A DNA stretch of 34,881 nt from Azohydromonas caseinilytica (GCF_012927045.1 NZ_JABBFW010000043.1:1-34881); one strand, 5' to 3'; shown: positions 17,261-25,170, counted from the first letter of the stretch. Notes: a model not told the origin generated them from the letters alone. Numbers and translations: made by a program.

Positions 17261-17575
17261 GGCTGCTCCTGTTCGTCCTGCACGGGATGCCTGCACAAGG
17301 GCGTGGCGTCCGCCGCTGCGCAAGGTACGCGTGCCGCGGCGCGGGCACATCGTCCGGGCGATGTAGTCCGCCGGCGTTCGGAGGAGGGGCCCGGCGGCGC
17401 ATCCGGCGAGGCCGGCTCGTCCGCCGGGGGGAGGCGCGCCTCCCCCCGTGGGGGGCTTAAGAAAGCTTTAGGTTTCGCTGAGGAAGCATTTAAGAAACGG
17501 CCGCGGCGCCGCTGCCTACAGTCCGCTCCACGTTGAACACGCCCTGCACGGGCGCCTGATGCGAGGAGCAAGACC
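17261..17575. promoter_or_regulatory. Divergent regulatory spacer with 22-bp palindrome and TTAAGAAA repeats
   Basis: This 315-bp gap separates divergent genes. It contains a perfect 22-bp palindrome at 17426-17447 (six G, AGGCG, then its mirror), followed by another G-run. Ten bases later come CTTAAGAAAGCTTTAG (17456-17471), that is CTTAAG and CTTTAG ten bases apart, and a second TTAAGAAA at 17490-17497. The two TTAAGAAA copies are 33 bp apart, three helical turns. Direct TTAAG repeats are typical binding sites of OmpR-family response regulators. All lie within 150 bp of the plus-strand operon start at 17576. Confidence 0.5.
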
Positions 17576-18055
17576 ATGACGATTTCAACGCCCGCTTCGC
17601 GCGCGGCCATGCCGCTGGATGGTGGCGCGCGCAACCTGAAGGAGCTTCCGGCGCGCCGCTGGGCCGCGCTGGGCATCGACGAGAAGCTGCTGCGCTGCGC
17701 CGTGCTGTATGCGCTGCTGGGCATCGGCATGGGCCTGGCCATGGCCGGCTCGCACGACGGCACCAACCGCGGCGTGCACGTGCACGTGAACATGCTGGGC
17801 TGGGTCTCGATGGTGCTGATGGCGCTGGCCTACCGGCAGTTCCCGCGCATGGCGCACAGCCTGCTGGCGCGGGCGCACTTCTGGCTGCACAACCTGGGCT
17901 TGCCGGTGATGGCGGCGGGCATCTACATGGTGCTGCACCAGCTGCCGCATGCCGAGCCGGTGGTTGCCGGCGGGTCGATGGCCGTGGCGGCCAGCTTCGC
18001 GTGCTTCGCGCTCAACGTCTGGCTCAATGCCTTCAGCCCGCGGGAGGCCGCATGA
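17576..18055 (+). CDS. Four-helix membrane protein resembling part of heme-copper oxidase subunit I
   Basis: The 159-residue product has four membrane helices at about 38-58, 70-87, 100-120 and 128-150. The segment HVHVNMLGWVSMVLMALAYR, starting at H68 and H70, and the later histidines H94, H101 and H105 resemble the histidine-bearing helices of cytochrome cbb3/NorB-type subunit I, which carry heme or copper ligands. At about a third of the subunit length it cannot be an oxidase alone. It may be a heme-binding membrane protein. The start has GAGGAG eight bases upstream, and the stop overlaps the E1-alpha start as ATGA, so the two proteins are made together. Confidence 0.72.
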   Translation: MTISTPASRAAMPLDGGARNLKELPARRWAALGIDEKLLRCAVLYALLGIGMGLAMAGSHDGTNRGVHVHVNMLGWVSMVLMALAYRQFPRMAHSLLARAHFWLHNLGLPVMAAGIYMVLHQLPHAEPVVAGGSMAVAASFACFALNVWLNAFSPREAA

Positions 18056-18993
18056 ACGCCGTCGAGCTGCTGGAGCGCATGCTGCTCATCCGGGCCTACG
18101 AGGAGCGCCTGGCGGCGCTGCAGAAGCAGGGGCCGGCACCCATGAGCTGTTCCTCGCAAGGCCAGGAGGCCAGCGCCGTGGGCGTGATGGCGGCGCTGCG
18201 GGCGCAGGACCGCATCCTCACCAACCACCGCAGCGCCGGCCACCTGCTGGCGCGCGGCGCCGACCCCGGGCGCATCCTGGCCGAGGTGCTGGGCAAGGCC
18301 GCGGGCTACTGCCAGGGCAAGAGCGGCTCGCTGCACATTTCCGTGAAGGAGCTGGGCGTGGTGCTGACCTCCACCATCGTCGGCGGCGAGCTGTCCATGG
18401 CGCCGGGCGTGGCGCTGGCGATGCAGATGCGCCGGGAGCCCGGCGTGGTGACCTGTCTTTTCGGCGACGGCGCGGCCTGCGAGGGCATCTTCCACGAGTC
18501 GCTGAACCTGGCCACGGTGTGGCGGCTGCCGATCCTCTACGTGTGCGAGAACAACCAGTGGCAGGCCTTCGTGCGCCGCCAGGAGGCGATGCGCACAGAG
18601 CATGTCAGCGACTGGGCCAAGGGCTATGGCCTGCCCACCCGCGTGGTGGACGGCAACGACGTGGGCGCGGTGCTCGATGCCGCGCAGGCCGCCGTGGCGC
18701 ACATCGAGTCCGATGGCGGACCGTACCTGCTGGAGACCTGGACCTACCGCCAGCGCGGCCACTACTCGGGCGACACCGAGGCGCACATCAGCGCCGAGGA
18801 GCGCGCGCCCTGGCTGGCACGCGACCCGATCGAGCGCCAGCGGCAGCGCCTCGCCCACGAGGGCGTACTGGACGCGGCGGCCTTCGAGGCGCTGGCGGCG
18901 CGGGCGCGGGGGCGCATAGAGGGCGCGCTGGCCTTTGCGCAGGAAGCGCCGTACCCGTTGCCGGATCAACTGCTCACCGACGTCTACGCCTGA
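18052..18993 (+). CDS. Thiamine-diphosphate dehydrogenase E1 component, alpha subunit
   Basis: This 313-residue subunit belongs to the E1-alpha family of pyruvate, branched-chain 2-oxoacid and acetoin dehydrogenases, which decarboxylate or cleave the substrate with thiamine diphosphate. The cofactor motif is visible from LFGDGAACEGIFHESLNLA (GDG at 138-140) to ENNQWQ (N167, N168), and the substrate-side segment SSQGQEASAVGVMAAL and NHRSAGHLLARG are typical. Shorter than classical E1-alpha and close to AcoA. The ATG at 18052 overlaps the previous stop. The beta subunit follows after 8 bp; no E2 or E3 gene is in the window. Confidence 0.93.
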   Translation: MNAVELLERMLLIRAYEERLAALQKQGPAPMSCSSQGQEASAVGVMAALRAQDRILTNHRSAGHLLARGADPGRILAEVLGKAAGYCQGKSGSLHISVKELGVVLTSTIVGGELSMAPGVALAMQMRREPGVVTCLFGDGAACEGIFHESLNLATVWRLPILYVCENNQWQAFVRRQEAMRTEHVSDWAKGYGLPTRVVDGNDVGAVLDAAQAAVAHIESDGGPYLLETWTYRQRGHYSGDTEAHISAEERAPWLARDPIERQRQRLAHEGVLDAAAFEALAARARGRIEGALAFAQEAPYPLPDQLLTDVYA

Positions 18994-19001
18994 GGAATGC
19001 C

Positions 19002-19988
19002 ATGAAGACGATGAACGCACAGCAGGCCCTGCACGAGGCCCTGTTCGAGGAGATGGCGCGCGACGAGCGCGTGCTGCTGATGGGCGAGGGCGTGGCCACG
19101 CTGCGGCCCGAGCTGGTGCAGGCCTACGGGGCCGATCGCGTGCGCAACACGCCGCTGTCGGAGGCGGTCATGGCCGGCTGCGCCGTGGGCGCTGCGGCCT
19201 CGGGGCTGCGGCCCGTGATCGACCTGCTCTACGCGCCCTTTCTCACCTACGCCATGGACGCGCTGGTCAACAGCGCCGGCAAGCTGCGCTACATGTCGGG
19301 CGGGCAGTTCAGCTTCCCGCTGGTGGCGCTGGCGCAGACCGGCGCGGGCTGGGGCGTGGGCGCGCAGCACTCGCACAACCTGGAAGCCTGGTTCGTGCAC
19401 AGCCCGGGGCTTAAGGTGGTGATGCCGTCCACGCCGGCGGACCTCAAAGGGCTGCTCAAAGCCGCGATCCGCGACGACAACCCCGTCATCTTCCTCACCG
19501 ACATGACGCTGGCCTACGAGCCGGGCGAGGTGGCGGAGGACGCGCAAGCCGCGCTGGTGCCGCTGGGCCGCGCGGCGCTGCGCCGCGCCGGGCGCGACGT
19601 GACGCTGGTGTCCTATGCCAAGAGCGTGCGCACCTGCCTGCAGGCGGCGGACACGCTGGCGGGCGAGGGCGTCGAGGCCGAGGTGATCGACCTGCGCTCG
19701 CTGAAGCCGCTGGACCTGGACAGCGTGCTGCGCTCGGTGCGCAGGACCGGCCGCCTGGTGGTGGTGCACGAGGCCGGGCCGCTGTGCGGCGTGGGCGCCG
19801 AGGTGGCGTCCTCGGTGGCGGAGCTGGCCTTCGATGCGCTCAGGGCGCCGGTGCGCCGCGTCACCAGCGCCGACGTGCCCACGCCGGCCAGTTTCATGTT
19901 GGAGCAGGTCTTCGTGCCGCAGGCCGTGCAGGTGGTGGCGGCGGTGCGGGAGGCACTGGCGCCGCGGCGGGAGAATGTGGCGGCTTGA
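19002..19988 (+). CDS. Thiamine-diphosphate dehydrogenase E1 component, beta subunit
   Basis: The 328-residue protein pairs with the E1-alpha product to form the alpha2beta2 enzyme. Family segments are clear: ALHEALFEEMARDERVLLMG, NTPLSEAVMAGCAVGAAASG, then RPVIDLLYAPFLTYAMDALV, LKVVMPSTPADLKGLLKAAI, and the C-terminal transketolase domain with VEAEVIDLRSLKPLDLDSVL and VVVHEAGPLCGVGAEVASSV. The ATG at 19002 has GAGGA upstream; an in-frame second methionine is three codons on. It resembles AcoB/PdhB, but the acyl acceptor is unclear because no E2 is nearby. Its stop is 9 bp from the stop of the convergent GAF-domain gene. Confidence 0.93.
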   Translation: MKTMNAQQALHEALFEEMARDERVLLMGEGVATLRPELVQAYGADRVRNTPLSEAVMAGCAVGAAASGLRPVIDLLYAPFLTYAMDALVNSAGKLRYMSGGQFSFPLVALAQTGAGWGVGAQHSHNLEAWFVHSPGLKVVMPSTPADLKGLLKAAIRDDNPVIFLTDMTLAYEPGEVAEDAQAALVPLGRAALRRAGRDVTLVSYAKSVRTCLQAADTLAGEGVEAEVIDLRSLKPLDLDSVLRSVRRTGRLVVVHEAGPLCGVGAEVASSVAELAFDALRAPVRRVTSADVPTPASFMLEQVFVPQAVQVVAAVREALAPRRENVAA

Positions 19989-19997
19989 GCGGGTGAC

Positions 19998-21422
19998 TCA
20001 CTCGATCAGCACCAGCCGCAGCGGCCGCGACACCTCCAGCGCGAAGCGGCCCCGGCCCGTCTTGCGCATGTGCACGCAGGCGCTGCGCTCGGCCAGCCGG
20101 CGCTGCAGCAGCACCAGGCGCGCCTCCAGGTTGTCGGCGATGTCGGGCAGGGCCAGCTCCGGGTCCAGGCGCAGCTCGCGGTTGCTGAACTGGTCGCGCC
20201 CTTCGCGCTGCAGCGCCTGCAGCAGCTTCCACAGGATGGCGCCGGCCAGGCCCTTGATCAGGTAGTCGTCGTCCAGGAACACGCTGTGGTCGGCGCGGAA
20301 GTAGCGCACCTGCAGCGGCTTGCCCTGCGTCGCCCTGGCCCCGGCCGCTTCGGCCGCGCTTGCGGCTTCGAGCGTCGGGGCCATCGCCCGGGCCGGCGCG
20401 GCCGGCGGCGGCGGCGCCTCGGCGCCGGGCTCGCAGGCGGCCTCGGTGGCGAGGCTGCGCGCCATCCAGCCGAACTGGTGCGCCAGGATCTGCAGCGTGT
20501 CCTCGTCGTCGTAGCTGAAGCGCAGGTCCTCGGGGCTCTCCACGTAGAGCACGCCGTAGAGCGATTGGCCCGCCAGGATGGGCACGGCCATCTGGCTGCG
20601 GCACTCGGCCAGGCCAGGCATGGGGATGGCCGTCTCCAGCTGGTGGTGCAGGCCCAGCGCGGCGGCGCTGTCGCGCACGGCCTTGCCGTAGATGTACTCG
20701 CTGGTCATGTGCGAGATGCGGATGGGCGTGCGCTCGCGCGCGGCCACGCCGATGACGCCATGTCCCATCGGGATCTCCGAGCCCACGCCCGACTGCTCGT
20801 AGCCGCGGCTGGCCACGGTGAAGAGCCGGTCGCCGCACTCGTCGAGCTTGAGGATCATCTGGTGCTCGATGCCGCAGATGCCCTGCAGCGCGGTGAGCGT
20901 GTTGTCCAGCAGCTCGTCGAGGTCGCGGCTGGCGTTGAGCGCGGCGGCGAGCTGGCGCAGCCGCGGCAGCTGGTCCGGCGTGGCCAGTGCCGGCGCCGGC
21001 GCGGGGCTGGGCACGGGATCGACCTGCAGCACCTCGTACACGTCGGCGCCCAGCAGCTTGAACACCTCGGCCATGCCGGTGTGCGAGGCGATGCCGGCGA
21101 GCTTGGCCTTCATGCTTTCGAACAGCGCGCCGCTGGTCTCGGTGCGCAGGTAGCGCACCTGCAGCCGGTAGCTGTGGCCGGTGTAGGGGTCCACCACCTT
21201 CAGCACTGCCCACGGGTTGGCCAGGATGTTGCGGCGCGTCTTGTTGAAGAACTGGAAGGTCAGCGCCACGTGGCGCGCATCCACGTACTGCACCTGCGAC
21301 AGGTACGTGACGTTGGGCACCCCCTCGGGCGAGCAGGTGGCCAGCACGCTGGGGACGGCGCCCTCGAAGCAGTTGCGCAGCGGGGTGATGCTGATCGTGC
21401 CCATGGCGCTCGCTGTGCTCAT
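19998..21422 (-). CDS. Split-barrel / GAF / winged-helix-like three-domain protein
   Basis: The 474-residue protein has three parts. Residues 10-135 look like a pyridoxamine-phosphate-oxidase-type flavin barrel (PSVLATCSPEGVPNVTYLSQ, LTFQFFNKTRRNILANP). Residues 155-325 form a GAF domain (ELLDNTLTALQGICGIEHQM, MGHGVIGVAARERTPIRISH, MAVPILAGQSLYGVLYVESP). After a Pro/Ala linker, residues 372-474 look like a winged helix (YLIKGLAGAILWKLLQAL, FSNRELRLDPEL, NLEARLVLLQRRLAERSACV, wing RKTGRGRFALEV). It is probably a cytosolic redox or ligand sensor with DNA- or protein-binding output; this is inference. The ATG at 21422 overlaps the stop of the upstream barrel gene. Confidence 0.82.
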   Translation of the reverse strand: MSTASAMGTISITPLRNCFEGAVPSVLATCSPEGVPNVTYLSQVQYVDARHVALTFQFFNKTRRNILANPWAVLKVVDPYTGHSYRLQVRYLRTETSGALFESMKAKLAGIASHTGMAEVFKLLGADVYEVLQVDPVPSPAPAPALATPDQLPRLRQLAAALNASRDLDELLDNTLTALQGICGIEHQMILKLDECGDRLFTVASRGYEQSGVGSEIPMGHGVIGVAARERTPIRISHMTSEYIYGKAVRDSAAALGLHHQLETAIPMPGLAECRSQMAVPILAGQSLYGVLYVESPEDLRFSYDDEDTLQILAHQFGWMARSLATEAACEPGAEAPPPPAAPARAMAPTLEAASAAEAAGARATQGKPLQVRYFRADHSVFLDDDYLIKGLAGAILWKLLQALQREGRDQFSNRELRLDPELALPDIADNLEARLVLLQRRLAERSACVHMRKTGRGRFALEVSRPLRLVLIE

Positions 21423-21910
21423 GCCGCGCCGCCTTCCTGCTGCCGCCCGGCCTGCGGCCCCGGCGTCTGGTCGAACACGCACTCGGGCGTGAAGCTCACC
21501 GCCACCATGCGCTCCGGGTCCACCGCCATGTAGGCCTCGCTGAAGCCGCGCTCGTAGCCCAGGCGCATCACGCCGTCCACGAAGCGCGCGCAGTAGGCCT
21601 GCACCAGCGCCAGCTCCTCGGGGCCGGCCGGCGCGATGGCGATGTGGCTGCCCTTGATCTGGATGGAGGCCTCGGTCTCGGGCAGGCAGAACACGGCCGC
21701 GACCTGGTCCTGCGTCACGAGGTGCTGCAGCAGCGGCCCGGCATCGGCGCGGCGTACCCAGATGGTCAGGCGCCGCCGGTCCGGCGCGACGCGGCAGGCG
21801 AAGCCGCGCGCGGTGCTGGAGCGCCCATCGGCGCCGCAGGAGGCCAGGTCGATGGCGACCTCGCGCTCGATGAAGGCGACGGTGGCGTCGCTGAGGAGGG
21901 ATATCGACAT
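21419..21910 (-). CDS. Small pyridoxamine-phosphate-oxidase-like flavin-barrel protein
   Basis: This 163-residue protein has the split-barrel look: MSISLLSDATVAFIEREVAI, then a strand RRLTIWVRRADAGPLLQHLV, VAAVFCLPETEASIQIKGSH and a helix with VQAYCARFVDGVMRLGYERG, ending in a strand VAVSFTPECVFDQTPGPQAG. Such proteins bind flavin or heme. Its stop overlaps the start of the three-domain sensor gene as ATGA, so the two are translationally coupled and probably interact. It lies 79 bp after the membrane-anchored paralogue in the same direction and may share its transcript. Confidence 0.75.
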   Translation of the reverse strand: MSISLLSDATVAFIEREVAIDLASCGADGRSSTARGFACRVAPDRRRLTIWVRRADAGPLLQHLVTQDQVAAVFCLPETEASIQIKGSHIAIAPAGPEELALVQAYCARFVDGVMRLGYERGFSEAYMAVDPERMVAVSFTPECVFDQTPGPQAGRQQEGGAA

Positions 21911-21989
21911 GGCGGTCAGGGCGCGAAAGAGGCCTTCCCATTCTGTAGGAAGGCCTCGATGCGCCCGCCGCGGCGGTACGCCGGGCGGC

Positions 21990-22670
21990 TCAATACGGCC
22001 CGGCCGGCTGCTGCTGCTGGGCCGTCTCGGCGTCCAGGCGCGCGGCGTCGTCCATTTCCTCCAGCTGCGCGCGGGCGCGCGCCTGCAGCGCCGGATTGGG
22101 GATACGCATCACCTCCTGCAGCGCGGCGCGCATCTCCTCCTCGGTGCCGGAATGGGCCTCGACGTAATCCTCGAAGGCCTCCATGCGCACGTTCTCGGAG
22201 GGGTCGGACTGCATCAGCGACTGCAGCGTGGCGTCGGGCAGCGGGCGCCCCTGCGTGCGGGCCTGCACCAGCGCCTGTTCGGACGAGAGGGCGCGCGGCG
22301 CCGCAAGAGTGTCCGCGCCGGCTGCGGGCGCGGCCGAGGCCTGCGGCGCTGCGGTGCCGCAGCCCGGCAGCCCTTGCGCGCCCTGGCGGCACAGCTCGGC
22401 CAGCACCCAGGCCGGCGGCCGATGCTGCACGCGCAGGCTGGCGCTGCCGTCGGCATGCAGCTCCACCAGGTCGCCCTCGGTGCCGACGGTCTGCGGAAAA
22501 GCCAGCAGCGAGCCGCCCGGCGTGGCCGATGGTGCGGCCGGCGTCGCCTGCGCCGCCGCCGCTGCGGTGGCCTCGGGCTGCGGCAGCTCGGTCCAGTCAT
22601 GCAACAGCCAGCCGCCGCCGCCCGACACCAGCACCAGCGCCAGTGCCCCGATCCCGTTCCTGAGCTCCAT
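21990..22670 (-). CDS. Membrane-anchored protein, paralogue of the gene at 16205-16879
   Basis: The 226-residue product has an N-terminal membrane helix (GIGALALVLVSGGGGWLLHD), an Ala/Pro-rich spacer, SLLAFPQ, the conserved block VELHADGSASLRVQHRPPAW then VLAELCRQGA, and a helical C-terminal part (DPSENVRMEAFEDYVEAHSG, ALQEVMRIPNPALQARARAQ). The C-terminal half matches its paralogue throughout. AAGGAG stands at good distance from the ATG at 22670; the frame continues upstream without conservation. It starts the minus-strand set that continues with the two flavin-barrel genes and is divergent from the PEP-CTERM gene. Function is unknown. Confidence 0.75.
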   Translation of the reverse strand: MELRNGIGALALVLVSGGGGWLLHDWTELPQPEATAAAAAQATPAAPSATPGGSLLAFPQTVGTEGDLVELHADGSASLRVQHRPPAWVLAELCRQGAQGLPGCGTAAPQASAAPAAGADTLAAPRALSSEQALVQARTQGRPLPDATLQSLMQSDPSENVRMEAFEDYVEAHSGTEEEMRAALQEVMRIPNPALQARARAQLEEMDDAARLDAETAQQQQPAGPY

Positions 22671-22870
22671 CGCGACTCCTTGCCCCCGCGGACTGCTCCG
22701 CCTGCGGCAGGGATAGACCGGCCGGGTGCGGCTGTCCAGCCATGCCCCTGTTGCCGTTGGCGCTGGAAGTAACACCGGCGCAGCAGCGCCGCCGTCGGCG
22801 CCGTTGACCATGGCAGGGCGCCGGCCCGGCGGGCCGGCGCATCCGTTCCTTGTCACTGGAAGGAGCTGCC

Positions 22871-23392
22871 ATGCGTCTCATGCTTTCCCTGCTGGCCGCC
22901 ACCGCGTTGCTGGGCGCGGCCGCACCCGCGCCGGCCCGCAGCCACCTGGGCCAGGAGCCCCCTGGCGACGTGCTGATCGAGCGCGACAAGCTGCAGTGGG
23001 TCTGGGCTGCGCCCTGCGCGACCCTGGAGCCCTCGTGTGACGTGCCATTGCGGCATCACGCCTTCCGTATCCCGACGCAGCGGGACTGGCACGCCAGCTT
23101 CAACGACCTGCTCGACCTGGTGCAGGCCTTCACGCTGTCCGACGGCGCCCCGCGCTGCGGCTCGCCCTGGTTCAGCCCCAGCTACGACCACTGCGACCTG
23201 GGCGACCTGCAGATCGGCGCCGTCTGGCGCTCGGCGTTCTGCATCCCGGGCTACGTCGATGGCTGCAACAACCGGGCCTCGGAGTCCTTCCTGGTTCGGG
23301 CGGTGCCCGAGCCGCAGAGCCTCGTGCTGATGGCGGCGGGGCTGGTGCTGGTGGGTTGGCGGACGCGCCGAGGCATGAGGCCTGCGGGCTGA
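22871..23392 (+). CDS. PEP-CTERM sorting-domain protein
   Basis: The 173-residue protein has a signal peptide (MRLMLSLLAATALLGAAAPA, then PAR), a secreted domain with six cysteines or so that may form disulfides (APCATLEPSCDVP, APRCGSPWFSPSYDHCDLG, SAFCIPGYVDGCNNR), and a C-terminal PEP-CTERM tail: VPEPQSLVLMAAGLVLVGW followed by RTRRG. Such tails direct proteins to exosortase-mediated processing and export, often with exopolysaccharide. No exosortase gene is in the window. The ATG at 22871 follows AAGGAG. The function of the secreted domain is unknown. Confidence 0.85.
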   Translation: MRLMLSLLAATALLGAAAPAPARSHLGQEPPGDVLIERDKLQWVWAAPCATLEPSCDVPLRHHAFRIPTQRDWHASFNDLLDLVQAFTLSDGAPRCGSPWFSPSYDHCDLGDLQIGAVWRSAFCIPGYVDGCNNRASESFLVRAVPEPQSLVLMAAGLVLVGWRTRRGMRPAG

Positions 23393-23531
23393 TGCGCACC
23401 CGGCCGCAACGCCGGCGCGCGGCCCTCCGGGTGTCAGGCATGTCCGCTGCCTCCAGGGTGTCCCTTGCCGCCGGGCGCGGCCTGGCGGGCCTGGGCTACC
23501 CTGCGCGGCAGCGCATTGTCTGGAGGATGGG

Positions 23532-24230
23532 ATGGGTGATTCCTGGTGGCGCAGGCGTCCCGAGCCACGCGTGCTCGGGGCGCTGCTGGCGGCGGCGGCG
23601 GCGCTGTGGCTGTTCATCGCGCTGAGCGAGGAGGTCGGCGAAGGCGAAACCCACGCGGTGGACCGCGCCATCCTGCTGATGCTGCGCAACCCGGCCGATC
23701 CCTCCGACCCGCTGGGGCCGCGCTGGTTCGAGGAGTTCATGCGCGACCTCACCGCGCTCGGCGGCCATGGCGTGCTGGGCCTGCTGCTGCTGGCCGTGTC
23801 GAGCTTCCTGCTGCTGGCCGGGCTGCGGCGCACGGCGGCCTGGGTGCTGGCGGCCTGCCTCAGCGGCGCGCTGCTGTCCGACCTGCTCAAGGGCTTCTTC
23901 GCCCGCCCGCGCCCGGACCTGGTGCCGCATGGCGCTTACGTGCTCACGTCCAGCTTCCCCAGCGGCCATGCCATGCTGTCCGCGCTGGTGTACCTCACGC
24001 TGGCGGCGCTGGTGGCGCGGCTGTTGAAGCGGCGACGGTTGCGGCTGCACGTGATGACGGTCGCGGTGCTGCTGACCCTGCTGGTGGGCATCAGCCGCGT
24101 CTACCTGGGCGTGCACTGGCCCAGCGACGTGCTGGCCGGCTGGGCCATCGGCGCGGCCTGGGCGCTGGCTTGGTGGGGCATCGCGCAATGGCTGCAGCCC
24201 CGGCCCGGGACGGGATCAGGGGAGCAGTGA
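23532..24230 (+). CDS. PAP2-family membrane phosphatase
   Basis: This 232-residue inner-membrane protein has five or six membrane helices and all three phosphatase motifs of the PAP2 (type 2 phosphatidic acid phosphatase) family: KGFFARPRP (K120, R125, P126), SSFPSGHAM (SGH at 144-146) and SRVYLGVHWPSD (R189, H195, D199). It probably dephosphorylates a lipid phosphate such as phosphatidate or undecaprenyl diphosphate at the periplasmic face. Its stop is 19 bp from that of the convergent CDF transporter gene. Confidence 0.95.
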   Translation: MGDSWWRRRPEPRVLGALLAAAAALWLFIALSEEVGEGETHAVDRAILLMLRNPADPSDPLGPRWFEEFMRDLTALGGHGVLGLLLLAVSSFLLLAGLRRTAAWVLAACLSGALLSDLLKGFFARPRPDLVPHGAYVLTSSFPSGHAMLSALVYLTLAALVARLLKRRRLRLHVMTVAVLLTLLVGISRVYLGVHWPSDVLAGWAIGAAWALAWWGIAQWLQPRPGTGSGEQ

Positions 24231-24249
24231 GGCCCCGGGCGGCACCCCT

Positions 24250-25170
24250 TCAGGCGCCGCCGTCCGGGCCCGCGGCCACCGCGGGCTGGATGCTGATGCG
24301 CTTGAGCGTCGGATAGCGCGCCCGCACCTCGCGGGCCAGGGCCTCGATGCTGGCGGCCACCGCCTCCACCGGCAGCCCCGGCGCGAAGCCCAGCTCCAGC
24401 GTCAGCAGCGCCTCGTCGCGGCCGATGTACATGGACAGCGGCCGGCCGGCCGTGCGCACGCCCGGTTGCGCCAGCGCCAGTGCGCGGATGTCGCGCGCGG
24501 TGCTGGCGCGGATGCCCTCGCCGATGAGCAGTCCGCGCGCCTCGCGCACCAGCAGCACCGCCACGCCGGCCAGGATCAGCCCGATGACCAGGGAGGCCGC
24601 GCCGTCCCATACCGGCTCGTGCAGGACCTGGCTCGCGCCGATGCCGGCGAAGGCCACCACCAGCCCCAGCAGCGCCGCCGCGTCCTCGGCCATCACCGTG
24701 TAGGTGGTCGGGTCCTTGCTGGTACGCAGCGCCTGCCAGAACGGACGCCCGGTGTTCTCGCGCCGGAACTGGCGCAGCGCGATGAGGAAGCTGATGCCCT
24801 CGAACAGCACCGCCGCGCCCAGCACGATCAGGTTCCAGCCCACCTCCGTCATCGGCTCGGGGTGGCGGATGTGCACGATGCCCTCGTAGAACGACACCCC
24901 GCCGCCGATGCCGAAGATCAGCACCGCCACGATCAGGCTCCAGAAGTACAGCTCCTTGCCATGGCCGAAGGGATGCTCGGCGCTGGGCGGGCGCTCGCTC
25001 AGCTTGGTGCCCACCAGCAGCAGCACGCCGTTGCCGGTATCGACGGCCGAGTGAATGCCCTCGGACAGCATGGCCGAGCTGCCGGTGATGCCGGCCACGA
25101 TGAACTTGGTGGTGGCGATCGCCACGTTGGCGGCGATGGCGCCGTAGATGGCTGCCCGGCTTTCGGCCAT
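24250..25170 (-). CDS. Cation diffusion facilitator (CDF) transporter with unusual metal site
   Basis: The 306-residue protein is a proton-coupled divalent-metal exporter by fold. Six membrane helices can be placed; helix 2 has GIHSAVDTGN and the loop has HPFGHGKE, as in CDF proteins. The classical HxxxD pair expected in helix 5 reads AEDAAALLGL, with the histidine absent and acidic residues shifted, a variant seen in ZnT9-like members. A cytoplasmic C-terminal domain follows (LSMYIGRDEALLTLELGFAP). The metal is uncertain. The ATG at 25170 has AAGGA upstream; the frame extends earlier without conservation. Confidence 0.88.
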   Translation of the reverse strand: MAESRAAIYGAIAANVAIATTKFIVAGITGSSAMLSEGIHSAVDTGNGVLLLVGTKLSERPPSAEHPFGHGKELYFWSLIVAVLIFGIGGGVSFYEGIVHIRHPEPMTEVGWNLIVLGAAVLFEGISFLIALRQFRRENTGRPFWQALRTSKDPTTYTVMAEDAAALLGLVVAFAGIGASQVLHEPVWDGAASLVIGLILAGVAVLLVREARGLLIGEGIRASTARDIRALALAQPGVRTAGRPLSMYIGRDEALLTLELGFAPGLPVEAVAASIEALAREVRARYPTLKRISIQPAVAAGPDGGA

